Below are positions 49,601-58,983 of a stretch of 64,000 nt of DNA, one piece after another. Within the stretch, counting starts at the first letter, position 1. Each line of letters opens with the position of its first letter. The stretch is from Tritrichomonas foetus. Lineage: Eukaryota > Parabasalia > Tritrichomonadida > Tritrichomonadidae. The notes below the pieces were generated by a model. The model did not search any database. It saw nothing but the letters and a program-made list of their open reading frames with translations, and was not told where the DNA came from. The stretch covers positions 3,202-67,201 of the forward strand of contig MLAK01000804.1 in assembly GCA_001839685.1 (NCBI GenBank), read 5' to 3'. The translations under genes and the position numbers were made by a program.

Positions 49601-49999
49601 GAGAGCCTCGGCAAGTCGAATCCTCAGCTCCTCAATATCTGCATCGCGGAGCTGGCTCTGAATAGACATCGATACTCGTAATGTATTGGAATACTGCTGA
49701 TATAAAGTCGTGTTTCGGGCGTTTTCGAGAGCGGTGCATAATAAATAACGAACGGTGCGATCAATCAGAGTTGCGGCTGTAGAAGTCATTGTTACATGTT
49801 CGGTTGAAACTGCTGTGATAAAGCTGCTGAAAATTTCTGCAACTTTGTGCAAATTGGTGGTTTCTTTCATGATTTCTGGAATTTGTGGAGTACTTGCTTT
49901 ATAATATTGCTTAACAATTGTGGTTAATGTTTTATATTCTGGTAATGAATCAATCGTTGCTGGCCCCCTTGAAAGTGCCGAGCTGCTTCTTATCGACAT
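46649..49999 (-). CDS. Large coiled-coil protein, unknown function
   Basis: A 1116-residue protein. Residues 1-120 form a small helical head, followed by extended coiled coils at about 120-400 and 640-860 with a globular helical block between (about 430-620, LDIVLMYDAIFGFNDNVQAL). The last 200 residues are Ser/Thr/Pro- and Arg-rich, with repeated SMTPSR and SMTPRS-type SP/TP sites, a possible helical segment (930-1040) and a basic tail (TPVRSKTPMK). The repeated (S/T)P-basic sites suggest regulation by cyclin-dependent or similar kinases (inference). It may be a cytoskeletal or microtubule-associated protein; no named family is recognised. Confidence 0.85.
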   Translation of the reverse strand: MSIRSSSALSRGPATIDSLPEYKTLTTIVKQYYKASTPQIPEIMKETTNLHKVAEIFSSFITAVSTEHVTMTSTAATLIDRTVRYLLCTALENARNTTLYQQYSNTLRVSMSIQSQLRDADIEELRIRLAEALTYIEDVQSHNKDSQKDQAQLAQEIETLYRDGTRLKEKFLANKRAYEEQLFKAQATNQVLEDKLREVSDKLLIQHEKMNSLNVQLAHANNEIETLTEENASLKKQLAERKKLIVKSRQALEHSKHQIAEGKINMKRLYNELEALKGANVQPTPSQLEKMAGENYSLQQEIAQLKGQLLEYEGRLNIISRDNDLSSSLSLQNRKEEEEEINKLHQQLYDANDKIELLKQTIEDLEEKQAIAQEDRLLQEEKIAETEKQLSEAHGTITEMEKLFNDMNITPDDLPNLIDSANENPKLMASIQKLRSSLDALCRFTKKLIEEDTAETKILDQNAALFNDEELRNEIVTRIEEMRDYAHQLSPDDLDIVLMYDAIFGFNDNVQALIDNTILKRENNIYAGLVILVAILNKSQKFVSQIDSDLDGVYKQLPFKREKHNPIDVADYFESLQGPIKRIKSILKKEFGKFDASATTADQLNTFMDIIEELLENMNNEIRPIINYKRSVLKLPEALSEEIEKLRSKVDSLTTLHQTEMSETQQKYDQKLDELTKELQQTRNREDITVRFQDIIQRKDEEIRRARNELSEILDKNLMVESQCTSLQSKSMETELNSTVIKNQRNRLQTLLDQRTRAYERTIQELTEASDQRAQEEVALVTKKFTAEKEVIVKQLAAKSKKVKDLKAQLKEVVNSFESIVQHQRSEMSALVEQNTRMSRKVAKFKIIIKNQEADRQLEASLAANESLLQSITTNDSAILNTTANGNASLVGAPSIRSVDTPSRIKTAAPSVVGSMTPSRMSTITSPSRGASMTPRSAASKPTRTSEAVLDVLAEIGAALTPYAGVKPNWTKPRIISTINELVQRAAGTGVVVADDEWKKWAAGLIVSSKSNLTADEMRIMIKEMVRAGPSRLKASEKLQSLREQKKLLLLRSNLPQKSDPLIINVRILISVVLLAQAISKTTKRGVMPQTPTRPILRNRSNSRLSTPVRSKTPMK

Positions 50000-50965
50000 A
50001 TTCCCCGAAAAATTCTTGAATTTAATTTAGAGAGATAAACCGACGATAGGATATAGAAATTGATCAACGACCGTTAAATGACGTTAATGAATAGATATCT
50101 CAATAATTGATAAATAAAATAACCGTCATGGTATTAAAAAGTTGGCGAAAATCTTTTAAAAAGTTAGTTATAAAACATTATTTGAATGGAGTCGGAATTT
50201 TATATTTTTTCAATACTTTATTTGAAAGAAAATAAATCATTTTGACTTTTTCTTTTTATTTCCCCAATTTGCCTATTGAAATACAGTTTGACCTTTATTG
50301 ACCTAAAATAATTCATCAGAGAACGTACGTTTAAATCGGTTTATTTTTTCTTCTCTTTTTTTCTGAGGGAAATCTTAAAGATAGACAAGAAAGTAATCAA
50401 CTCTTTACCATCTCTATATCTATTTGATGTGATTTCAGTCGTCAAATTTCCTCTATATGATGAATGATTGATATGACAAATTTTCAAAAAAAAGTGGCTG
50501 GAAATTCTATTTGGTATGACTTTTTCATTATATATTTAGCCATAAAATTTGCAGGACCATATAAATGCTGAAAAAGTTGTTATTGAAAATATTATCGCTT
50601 CATTTTCCTTGACATCCATTCTAGTATTCAAGAGGGAAATCACATAATGAAATCCAATTAAATGCATATAACTCTTATGATAGGATTTTTCAATATTTTT
50701 TTTTTAACAGTATGTGATACTATTGTCAAGAATGAAGATAATGTAGATCGTAATATTATCCAGAAATTATCTTCAACAATATGTCAATCACACAAATATG
50801 ATTTTTTTTTTTTATTCATTTTTTCTTCTGGGATCTCGATGATGATACAATAACATCAGAGATCATGAATAATGTTGTTACCAGCTATCATATGATTGAT
50901 AAGTCATAAAAATAAATTATATATGGCCTACATCGAATTAAAGTCAAAATTTTAGTTAATTACAA
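50000..50965. other. Intergenic region with plus-strand ORF fragments
   Basis: AT-rich 1-kb spacer. Plus-strand fragments at about 50553-50645 (AEKVVIENIIASFSLTSILV), 50662-50800 (CDTIVKNEDNVDRNIIQKL) and 50830-50909 (DDDTITSEIMNNVVTSYHM) could be one relic broken at a run of 12 T, but no family is recognised and chance is possible. Confidence 0.35.
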
Positions 50966-53605
50966 TTAGACCCACTCTTCATCTTTCACGCTCTTTGGGT
51001 TTTGTTTCATATTGTAAACAAAGTTATCTTTTTCGAATGACATTGATGACATAAACATTAATTCAGCTTCATCTTCCACTTTTGGCATTTTGATTGTCAC
51101 TTTCTGTAAGCTTCCAATTGGACTTCCAGTTGATCCATAACCACCATGAATAAAAATGCTTGTTCCATCAGTGGTCATTGCAAATCCATGTAAAGATGGT
51201 TGCTTCACACCTTCTAACGTTGGTGTTGTCCATGAATTCATACTTAGCTGTAAAGCAAATGGATCTGTTTCATAACTGTCACCACCAATAACGAAAATTG
51301 TATCATTGACAGTTACAGAACGATGCTGGAATCTAAAGTTAGGATTAGGTTTACTTAACCTTACATAATTTGATACTTCACCATATTTGGTGATATGAAT
51401 TGGATGATCATTATATTCGCCTTGACTATTTTTGCCACCAATGATGAATGCAGCACCATTTGTTGTTTCAATTGGTACAAAACTATGACCATAAAGTGAC
51501 ATAATTTCAATACCACGTGAAAGCTGAACTTGTTTCCATTCATTTGACTTAAAGATGAATTTATATATACCAAATTCATCTTTACCACCTGATAAAATCA
51601 AGAAATCTTGATAAGAAACAAGTTCATAGCCATAACCAGGAGGTGGAACATCACCTTTCTCTGGCAATTTGGTCCATCTGTTTGAAGCGAATGAAAAATG
51701 CCATAAATCAGACAGTCCAGTTTTACCATCAGTTGTACCACCAAAAATATATAAACCATTTGAATTCGATGTCATTGCTGTCATAAAGCGTGGTGATGGA
51801 TCTTTTCCGGGCTTATTTTGAATCACAACAAAATCGGTTTTATTTGGTGTGAATTTATAAATGTTTCCATTTAGTTGGCCATTTGGATTTTTCCCACCAA
51901 AAATCCAAAATGTTTTTTGTTCATAAACCATTGAATGCTCAGCGAGTTCATAAACATTGTTTTGAGGAAGGTTTTCATAAACCATTTGAATTTGGTTTCT
52001 TTGTCTTTGCATGAAACAAATTGATGTTTCACGGAATTGAGTTACAAGCTGATCACGAAATTCTGTTGTTTCGAGCAGGCAGACCTTGTCAACATCTGGT
52101 GCACGTAAAACAACAGATTTTTGGGCATATTTAATTACATCGAGATCAGAATATGAAAATGTTTTATCTAAAACAAGTTTATCACCATTAATTTTTGCCA
52201 TCCAGAATTCATCTGAGAATAATATGAATACATACTTTTTGCTTTTAATTTCAATAAAGAAGGTGTTAATGTAAAGTCTATTTGGTTGAAATATTGTAAC
52301 TTTGTTTGAGAACCAATTTTCCAATTGAACCATTTTTTGGCGCCTTTCCACAAGTGATACATCTTGTTCCAACTTTTTCAACGTATCTTTGGTCAATTCT
52401 AATGCTTCACTCAAAACAGTATAATCAGGATGAGTCTCAGGAGTGAATTTTAAGACTTCTCTCAGTAGTAATTGGTAACGAGGACCTCGTTGGACAGGTA
52501 TGATTAATACCGAATCAAATGCAAGACCATTTGCATATGACGAATTTTGGAAATCACGGAAAACTGATGCCAAATGTCTTGAATTCATAGCGGTTGTGAT
52601 GGCAGGAAGATATGCTTTATATAATGATACATATTGGTGATAAACTTTTAGAAATGGAACATATTTCTTAAACCATGTTCCAATCATTGTCATATAATCA
52701 ATTCTCATTTCATTAAAGTCATCATAAATTTGCTTGTGAAGTGAAATGATATAATGTGATGCATTTAAAAATCCTTCACTTTCACTTTTTGATAAAAAGT
52801 TTCCCTTTTTGAAAACAATACCAACATTTTCTTCAAATCCTTTCAATGTTTTATAATATCGAAGTTCAGTGTCTTTAAATTCTTGGAGAACGTTAACTCT
52901 TTTTGCAATTAATTTCTTTGTCTTTTCGTCTGGTTGAAATGACAAATATAATGAATTGAAAATCAATAAACGAATCATTTCATTTGGCTCATTGAACTCT
53001 TTTAATGTATTTCCTTTCTTGTCGTAAGCTGTGAATACATCTGGTGATATGTTATGCAATTTACACAAGAAATTCAAAATATGCTTAATTTTGAATTGTT
53101 CTGGTTGGAAAGCAACTGGCGCCATATAAAGAATATTTGCCTTATCGTCAATGACCGGAATTAATGCGTGAGATTGCTTGTGATCGTTGTTATTCGTCAT
53201 ATGAAGATAATACCTTCTAAGCTGTTCTTTTGGCTTGCCGTCGGTTGGTAAGAAGAAAAGGGCGTCGAGATATTTGAATGGAATTTCGTCATCTTTTAGG
53301 AGTAGAGAAAAGTTCGAAGGAGATTTCAATATCACTGTTAGATTATTGTTTTCTGCACCAACTTGAGGTGCCACTAACTGTGCGAGTTCTTTCGAAGTCA
53401 TTCCCGCAACTTTGCTTGCTGGAAGAAGAATTATTTGCTTCTTTGGGGAATAATATACTTGACATACGGCGAAATCGCATGGTTTCCGGATTGTGTATTT
53501 CGGTTGAGCGTTGGCTTGCATGATATCGGCAGAAACAGACATAAGTCTAATTGAATCTTTCCCAAATGCAGCATGCTTTAATCCACCAGGCCTTTGAGAA
53601 TACAT
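50966..53605 (-). CDS. RhoGEF with DH, PH-like and Kelch-repeat domains
   Basis: An 879-residue protein. Residues about 233-415 form a Dbl-homology domain, with the conserved third helix text VLIIPVQRGPRYQLLLREVL (366-385). A PH-like domain follows (about 440-535). Residues about 555-840 contain Kelch repeats, with the Gly-Gly and Trp landmarks in IFGGKNPNGQLNG, IFGGTTDGKTGLSDLWHF, ILSGGKDEFGIYKF, IIGGKNSQGEYND, VIGGDSYETDPFAL and IHGGYGSTGSPIG, consistent with a six-bladed propeller. DH-PH modules catalyse GDP release from Rho/Rac GTPases; the propeller probably binds a target or cytoskeletal partner. DH plus Kelch in one chain is uncommon outside amoebae and trichomonads. The N-terminal 230 residues have ubiquitin-fold/FERM-like character but are unassigned. 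Confidence 0.93.
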   Translation of the reverse strand: MYSQRPGGLKHAAFGKDSIRLMSVSADIMQANAQPKYTIRKPCDFAVCQVYYSPKKQIILLPASKVAGMTSKELAQLVAPQVGAENNNLTVILKSPSNFSLLLKDDEIPFKYLDALFFLPTDGKPKEQLRRYYLHMTNNNDHKQSHALIPVIDDKANILYMAPVAFQPEQFKIKHILNFLCKLHNISPDVFTAYDKKGNTLKEFNEPNEMIRLLIFNSLYLSFQPDEKTKKLIAKRVNVLQEFKDTELRYYKTLKGFEENVGIVFKKGNFLSKSESEGFLNASHYIISLHKQIYDDFNEMRIDYMTMIGTWFKKYVPFLKVYHQYVSLYKAYLPAITTAMNSRHLASVFRDFQNSSYANGLAFDSVLIIPVQRGPRYQLLLREVLKFTPETHPDYTVLSEALELTKDTLKKLEQDVSLVERRQKMVQLENWFSNKVTIFQPNRLYINTFFIEIKSKKYVFILFSDEFWMAKINGDKLVLDKTFSYSDLDVIKYAQKSVVLRAPDVDKVCLLETTEFRDQLVTQFRETSICFMQRQRNQIQMVYENLPQNNVYELAEHSMVYEQKTFWIFGGKNPNGQLNGNIYKFTPNKTDFVVIQNKPGKDPSPRFMTAMTSNSNGLYIFGGTTDGKTGLSDLWHFSFASNRWTKLPEKGDVPPPGYGYELVSYQDFLILSGGKDEFGIYKFIFKSNEWKQVQLSRGIEIMSLYGHSFVPIETTNGAAFIIGGKNSQGEYNDHPIHITKYGEVSNYVRLSKPNPNFRFQHRSVTVNDTIFVIGGDSYETDPFALQLSMNSWTTPTLEGVKQPSLHGFAMTTDGTSIFIHGGYGSTGSPIGSLQKVTIKMPKVEDEAELMFMSSMSFEKDNFVYNMKQNPKSVKDEEWV

Positions 53606-54800
53606 GTTATGTTAATATCCGATTAAATTGATTGAATATTTTTTTTCTGTGAATATTTTGTATATAATCGTGACGATGATTTTTCTGTGTTTATCTGGTT
53701 TTATCCCTTTGAAAACTGTCAAAATAACTTCATAAAAAGTTGTTCGGGAACAAATTGATAGTTCTCTTCCTCAAATTACGATCGGAAATTTTAACCTAAA
53801 TTTTACCTTCGATGTGATCAGTGAAGTGAGAAAAGATGTGATGAGTTATTTTTTTGGTTTGTATTGTTTTATTTCAAAAGAACGTACTACGAAAACCTTT
53901 TGTGAAAATCCTTGTTGTTGTTCCTTTGAGGATAAAATTTTCGTAGAGTTCAATCCTCCGAAAGATTAAGAAATATTATTTGGAACTTCGGCGTATTTTG
54001 TCATCTATTTTCATTGGTGAACATCCATGGAGTGTTATGGATACATCATGAATACTTTGTCAAATAATGAAAGCCTCAATTAATGTTCCAGATTATTTTT
54101 TCCTAACGTTGAGATTTACTTCATATGGAAAAAATAAAAGTATATCTATAAATCACTGCTAGATCATAATTAGTGATTAACCTCTTCATCCTTCTATAAT
54201 ACTGCGATTCTTATATGCGAATCAAGCTTTTAATGACACTTGATGTACAATTTTCTCAATTTAGCATACTGTAACAAGCTTCACTCAGTGATCAGATCAA
54301 GAGCAATTGGGAATGTTATGTGAAAAATAGAAAAGAAAAATGAATAAACTACATGTTTGAGATGTGATAAATATGCCCATTATAAAGTGTAAAAATCAAA
54401 AGAAAAAAATCATGATAATAACAGATTTTTTTGATCAGCGACCATCAATATTTTTAGGTTCAACGACATAAGAGTCTTTTCTGTTTTATTTTCACAAATG
54501 CTTCCATTGGAATATGAATTGAGGCATTCAAAAAAAATTAGTTATTCAGGTAGATTGCAATATAACATTAGTTCACATTCACAATTATCACAAAATATCT
54601 ATTTATTTTTAATAATTAGACAAATATGAATATCTTTTCGATTTTAGGATTCCCATAATTATATTTTTCTTCCAACAAATCTGAAATCAAGATTCAATTT
54701 CTCCAACACAAAAAAGATTAAAATTATTTCAAAATCTCTCACATAAAAATGAATTTTACCTATATTTTATTTATAAATATAAAAAAATAATAATAACATT
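53606..54800. other. Intergenic region
   Basis: A 1.2-kb AT-rich spacer. Short plus-strand fragments near 53876-54084 (CENPCCCSFEDKIFVEFNPP; ECYGYIMNTLSNNESLN) are protein-like but short, and I do not call a gene. No repeats or RNA genes seen. Confidence 0.4.
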
Positions 54801-56093
54801 TCATGCATGCGATGCAAACGATATGAAATCATTTCCAAAGTAGGCAGCTGCTTTTGTGTATATTCTAGAGAGTTCTTGTTCATCAATGTGTCTTGACGTA
54901 TCATGATGGTAGCACAAACCACACAATCTCAGAATAGCACCATGTAAATACATCGCTGGGGTTCTCTGCATTGGATCCGGATGATTTATTTCCATTTTCA
55001 GCTTATTTAAAATAATTTGAAGATGAGGAATTAAAAACATTCGAACTACAGATGGATCAATACTTTGTAAGCCTAGGGCAGCACCGAATTGGGATATAGA
55101 CTGAACGCGTGGATCAAAAATAATTGATGAAAGATGCTCTGCAACTCTTTGCTGAAGATTTGGATATTTATTTGAAAACTTTTGAATTATAATTCCAAGA
55201 AAGTCTGCTGCTGAACTACGAAGTTGAATAACACCATCAGATAAGTCTTCGCCAAGTGATTGATGAATCATAAGTGTCATTGCAATTGATGTAAAATTCT
55301 GAAGAAATGGTTCGCAATCTAAATTTGGGTTTGAAAAGAGTGCTTTTGTGAGAGAAAGTGAAATCTGAAGCTGGTTTGTACTTCGACTTTGTAAGCTAAT
55401 TGTGTCCCAAATTGTTCGAAGGAAAAATTGAAGGAGTGGCTGAATAGCAGCATCACGTGAAAATGATTCGATTAATTTGGCGAAATCTGGATTAGTTGTT
55501 GAGTTAGCAACATTTGATTGTTTCTTGATGGTTTCCAAAGACTTCAAATAAAATTGTTGGAGTTCTTTGCTGACCATTAATTTTGATGAGATCATCTGGA
55601 CTGGCTGATCTGAGAGCTTTGTCTGTTCTGGAATCTGTCCGATGGATTGCGGGAGAGTGGCAGACGGCTTCGTTTCGCCTGCATTTTCTTCGATCTGTGG
55701 CTGAATTCCATTAATTGCGAGCCAATGGAAATCAAAGCAAGTGTCGACGGGGTATTTTTTGAGCGGTGATGAAGTTATTTCTGATAGGGAAATCTGACGA
55801 TCAACCTTTGCGAGTAATTCAACGTCGTGCAAAACACCTACAGATTTGAAATCGCCAACTTGATTCGATTTATAGCCGTAGAGTGGTTGACCCGTTTTTG
55901 AAATTAGCGCGTTATTTAAATCGTTAACTTTTAAGATTTTCCCTGAGCGGTGCTTTCGGATTCGATTGGCGAGATCTAATATAGTTGAAATGAAAGCTTC
56001 GGCGTCTTTTGCAACATCATCTACATCGATCTGGTTAGCGATATTTACTCCGAGTTCTTGTGAAATCGCTTGAACTGTGAAACTAGACGCCAT
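54801..56093 (-). CDS. TAF6: TFIID subunit TAF6
   Basis: A 430-residue protein. The N-terminal histone fold (about 5-72; SQELGVNIANQIDVDDVAKD, IRKHRSGKILKVNDLNNAL) is followed by the TAF6 linker motif FHWLAINGIQPQIEEN (about 121-136). A C-terminal helical region (about 170-425) corresponds to the TAF6 HEAT-repeat domain, opening LMVSKELQQFYLKSLE. TAF6 pairs with TAF9 in a histone-like dimer inside TFIID (and SAGA) and contacts core promoters. Length is close to the family core. In a genome whose genes rely on an initiator recognised by a lineage-specific factor, presence of a full TAF6 is informative. The start is the first ATG. Confidence 0.93.
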   Translation of the reverse strand: MASSFTVQAISQELGVNIANQIDVDDVAKDAEAFISTILDLANRIRKHRSGKILKVNDLNNALISKTGQPLYGYKSNQVGDFKSVGVLHDVELLAKVDRQISLSEITSSPLKKYPVDTCFDFHWLAINGIQPQIEENAGETKPSATLPQSIGQIPEQTKLSDQPVQMISSKLMVSKELQQFYLKSLETIKKQSNVANSTTNPDFAKLIESFSRDAAIQPLLQFFLRTIWDTISLQSRSTNQLQISLSLTKALFSNPNLDCEPFLQNFTSIAMTLMIHQSLGEDLSDGVIQLRSSAADFLGIIIQKFSNKYPNLQQRVAEHLSSIIFDPRVQSISQFGAALGLQSIDPSVVRMFLIPHLQIILNKLKMEINHPDPMQRTPAMYLHGAILRLCGLCYHHDTSRHIDEQELSRIYTKAAAYFGNDFISFASHA

Positions 56094-56405
56094 TTACTTT
56101 TTAGTATCGATTTGGCCTTTAAATGACCTCTTGTTATTAATTTAATTGACCATTATATAGAAAACTATACTTATTTGTCAATTTCTTATATTTAGCAAAT
56201 ATAAATAAAAATCATATTACATTCACTTTTTCTTCAGTAATAACTTAATGTATAGTGAAATGTGCAGATTCTTTTCAAGCAAAATATCATTGATAAAAGA
56301 GAAAAAATATCATATAATAGATGCAACATATCGAAATATACGAAAAATAACTAAGAACACTTTATTATTTATAAAAAAAATAGAAATTTCTACATTTTTG
56401 AGTGA
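56094..56405. other. Intergenic region
   Basis: Short AT-rich spacer; no supportable feature. Confidence 0.4.
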
Positions 56406-57227
56406 TTATACATTCCTTATTTGAATCTCTTCAGTAATGTAACTCAGAAAATCATTTCTTTCATCCGCACATGTTTCACTGAACGTCAAATCAAATGTGT
56501 CATTTCCAGAAGAAATCACAACAATGTTTTGATTCGAAGGTGAAATTTGGATCGATGAAATATTTTCTTTCGGCATTTCCCAAAGTGTGTCTTCATTACT
56601 AATGATTTTAATATTCTGTGATGATCGATAATCTAGTTTCCCTTGAACATGTTTTGGAAGAGTCGGACTCGAAAGTGAAACCAAAATTATGAAATTCTGA
56701 ATCTGTGAATTTTGAATGGATATTTGGTCTTGCTGCTTCTCGGCGAAAAACTCTTGCTGATGTTTTTCTTCTTCAGTCAGTGATGCATCTTTTGGAATTT
56801 CTGGCGTTTGATTTACAAAATTAACTTCGAAAGGCTGCTCTGGGAAAGGTTTGCAATTATCGAGCGAATAAAGAGGCAGTCGGGCGCTTTTCATGAGTAT
56901 TTCGATCAGTGATGTTGATATTCCAGACAGGTGGATGCAGCGACCATTATATGAGGCCACCAAAACTGATCCTGCTGGCGATAATAATGAAAAAGTGATG
57001 TCAACTGTGTCCCAAACTTCATCCCAGCCTTTGTCCGTTCGAATTAGGAATAATTTGGGATTTCTTGGCGAAAAAAACAGTTTGCAATTATTGATATAAT
57101 CTTCACAACCGATTAACGTCAAATACCGCTGAATTTCGATCCATGAGTAGTCGTATCCTGGAACAGGTTGACCTCCGAAGCCAAATGAGTTCCAGTATTG
57201 AGAAAAAGGACGAATTGGTTCATCCAT
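56406..57227 (-). CDS. Hypothetical protein
   Basis: A 273-residue protein from the ATG at 57227 (upstream frame opens at a GTG). Residues 1-115 are mixed alpha/beta with many aromatic residues (SQYWNSFGFGGQPVPGYDYS; RTDKGWDEVWDTVDITFSLL). Residues about 155-185 are Gln/Glu-rich and probably a linker. The C-terminal 90 residues have beta-strand character ending in a helix (FLSYITEEIQI), reminiscent of a PH-like fold. I recognise no family. The aromatic- and Gly-rich N-terminus followed by a PH-like end might point to membrane-associated signalling, but this is speculative. Confidence 0.75.
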   Translation of the reverse strand: MDEPIRPFSQYWNSFGFGGQPVPGYDYSWIEIQRYLTLIGCEDYINNCKLFFSPRNPKLFLIRTDKGWDEVWDTVDITFSLLSPAGSVLVASYNGRCIHLSGISTSLIEILMKSARLPLYSLDNCKPFPEQPFEVNFVNQTPEIPKDASLTEEEKHQQEFFAEKQQDQISIQNSQIQNFIILVSLSSPTLPKHVQGKLDYRSSQNIKIISNEDTLWEMPKENISSIQISPSNQNIVVISSGNDTFDLTFSETCADERNDFLSYITEEIQIRNV

Positions 57228-57452
57228 TTGAGGGTGAATTACACAAAAAATGGTTACATTATTCACAAAATTTTTGGAATGGAAAAAAAAGTGAAAAGAT
57301 TGTCAAAAATAATCCCTGTTTTCATTTTCAATATTGAGTATAAAGAAAGGATGCAAACTTACTATATGAATGTAATTAGTTAGATGTGTCATATATTGAC
57401 TAGAAAAATTCTAATGTGCGTGGACTGTAACTTTTTTTGGCTTTATTAATAT

Positions 57453-57570
57453 AAAACATTGATAGATAAACAAAGCATTGATAGATAAATAAAGCATTGA
57501 TAGAAAAATAAATCATTAATAGATAAATAAAGTATTGACAGATAAATAAAGCATTGATAGATAGATAAAT
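57453..57570. repeat. 19-bp tandem repeat, six copies
   Basis: Six units of AAAGCATTGATAGATAAAT start at 57453, 57472, 57491, 57510, 57529 and 57548; the last carries an extra GATA. The array ends 5 bp before the minus-strand stop codon of the SLC35 gene, so it is in that gene's immediate 3' flank. Confidence 0.95.
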
Positions 57571-57575
57571 TTTAT

Positions 57576-58658
57576 TTACAAAGTCGAATTATTTTCCTTT
57601 TTCATTTTCGGAGTAATTAAAACGATGCTATCATTTCCCTCTTCATTTCGTTTCTTCTGCTCTTTATTTTTATTTTCATTAAATTTAATATAAGCATACA
57701 AAGTTGCTCCACTCAATCCAATCATTACAGACAAAATATTTGTGAGTGAAGTTTCTGTATTAAAAATCACGAAAGACAAAATCGCCTGGAAAATCTTTTT
57801 TCCTGCACCTACAACGACATAAGAAGTTGCTGAAGTTTCACCAAGTAGTGAAAATGTGACAATATTCAATGCAAGTCCGAGAATTCCAGAAAATATGATA
57901 AAACCTTTGCTTAAATATAAAGATGATTCATTTTTGATCAAAAATGATGAAAAAAGTGCATTGATACACCCTCTACTAGGATTACGAATGAAAATGTATA
58001 GGCCCAGGAAAAATGTAGATAGTAAATTATTCCAAAACGCAGCAGTAAAGAAATGAAGATCTCGATGAGAAATTAAAACTTTTGTTAAAAGAACATAACA
58101 TGCTGCAAAACAAATTGATAGAAACATCCAAAAATAGCCAATTAATGAAAATTCCAAGTCTGTTGCAAGGCCAAATCCTGAACCAATAACTATTAAAAAA
58201 AGTGAGCACCATGTTTGAATTGATAAATGGTGGCCCAAAAAAATTCTATCACCAAAAGCGGTAACAACAACTGACAGGCATTTCAAAAGTGTCACCATGT
58301 GAATTGAAAGATAGCTTAATGTGTATGAATTGGCGAGCATAGTTCCAATAAAGGCAATATTTACAATGCTGCAAACTGCAAAATCTGAAAATGATATTTT
58401 CAAAGGAAAATTGTGAACAAAAGATAGAAAAGCAATTAAAAATGCACTTATGCCACACTGAGTAATAAGCAAATCTTCTGGTGAAATGACTTTGTTGACT
58501 TTACCAGCCCGAAGAATTAATTTATTCACAAATACCATTAACAACGACATTCCACCATAGAGTATGGAGAGAATTGTTACTTTTGATGTTGCACTTAAAT
58601 GCCAACAGTCGCAAAGTCTCTTCCCATGAAAGGAATTCCGATGAATTGGGGCATTCAT
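57576..58658 (-). CDS. SLC35/TPT-family nucleotide-sugar transporter
   Basis: A 360-residue protein with about ten hydrophobic segments in the drug/metabolite-transporter layout. Landmarks are ILYGGMSLLMVFVNKLIL (TM1), the YTLSYLSIHMVTLLKCLS segment (TM3-4), and in TM8-9 a TSYVVVGAGKKIFQAILSF stretch. That last stretch aligns with the GDP-sugar-binding 'GALNK' region of Vrg4-type transporters, here GAGKK. The family moves nucleotide sugars from the cytosol into the Golgi lumen in exchange for NMP; GDP-mannose or GDP-fucose is plausible. The C-terminal tail is basic and cytosolic. A 26-bp duplicated sequence lies just upstream of the start. Confidence 0.88.
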   Translation of the reverse strand: MNAPIHRNSFHGKRLCDCWHLSATSKVTILSILYGGMSLLMVFVNKLILRAGKVNKVISPEDLLITQCGISAFLIAFLSFVHNFPLKISFSDFAVCSIVNIAFIGTMLANSYTLSYLSIHMVTLLKCLSVVVTAFGDRIFLGHHLSIQTWCSLFLIVIGSGFGLATDLEFSLIGYFWMFLSICFAACYVLLTKVLISHRDLHFFTAAFWNNLLSTFFLGLYIFIRNPSRGCINALFSSFLIKNESSLYLSKGFIIFSGILGLALNIVTFSLLGETSATSYVVVGAGKKIFQAILSFVIFNTETSLTNILSVMIGLSGATLYAYIKFNENKNKEQKKRNEEGNDSIVLITPKMKKENNSTL

Positions 58659-58681
58659 TGAATTATTGGTCAGATCCTTTG

Positions 58682-58768
58682 AAATATTTCAAAAGAATAA
58701 TCCTAATTGAGAGAGGTATAGCCATATAACCATTCAAAAGAAAAATATTTCAAAAGAATAATCCTAAT
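58682..58768. repeat. Exact 26-bp direct repeat
   Basis: The sequence AAATATTTCAAAAGAATAATCCTAAT split as AAATATTTCAAAAG plus AATAATCCTAAT occurs at 58682-58707 and again at 58743-58768, spaced 61 bp start to start. It lies 24-110 bp upstream of the SLC35 start and may be a duplicated promoter element. Confidence 0.9.
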
Positions 58769-58983
58769 AAATATTCGCAAAATTGTTATCTCGAGATCTC
58801 TTCATTCACTGAATATCAGATGAAAATCATATACTCATAAGTTATGAGTCATAACTATTCATATAACAATATTTCTTGGTATAACTGAAAAATCACATTA
58901 CATTTTTATTGTTGGTAAACCATTGTTGGTGCAAAAATAATTTCTATATTGCGGGTAAACACAACGTTAAATAGAGGTTTTAT

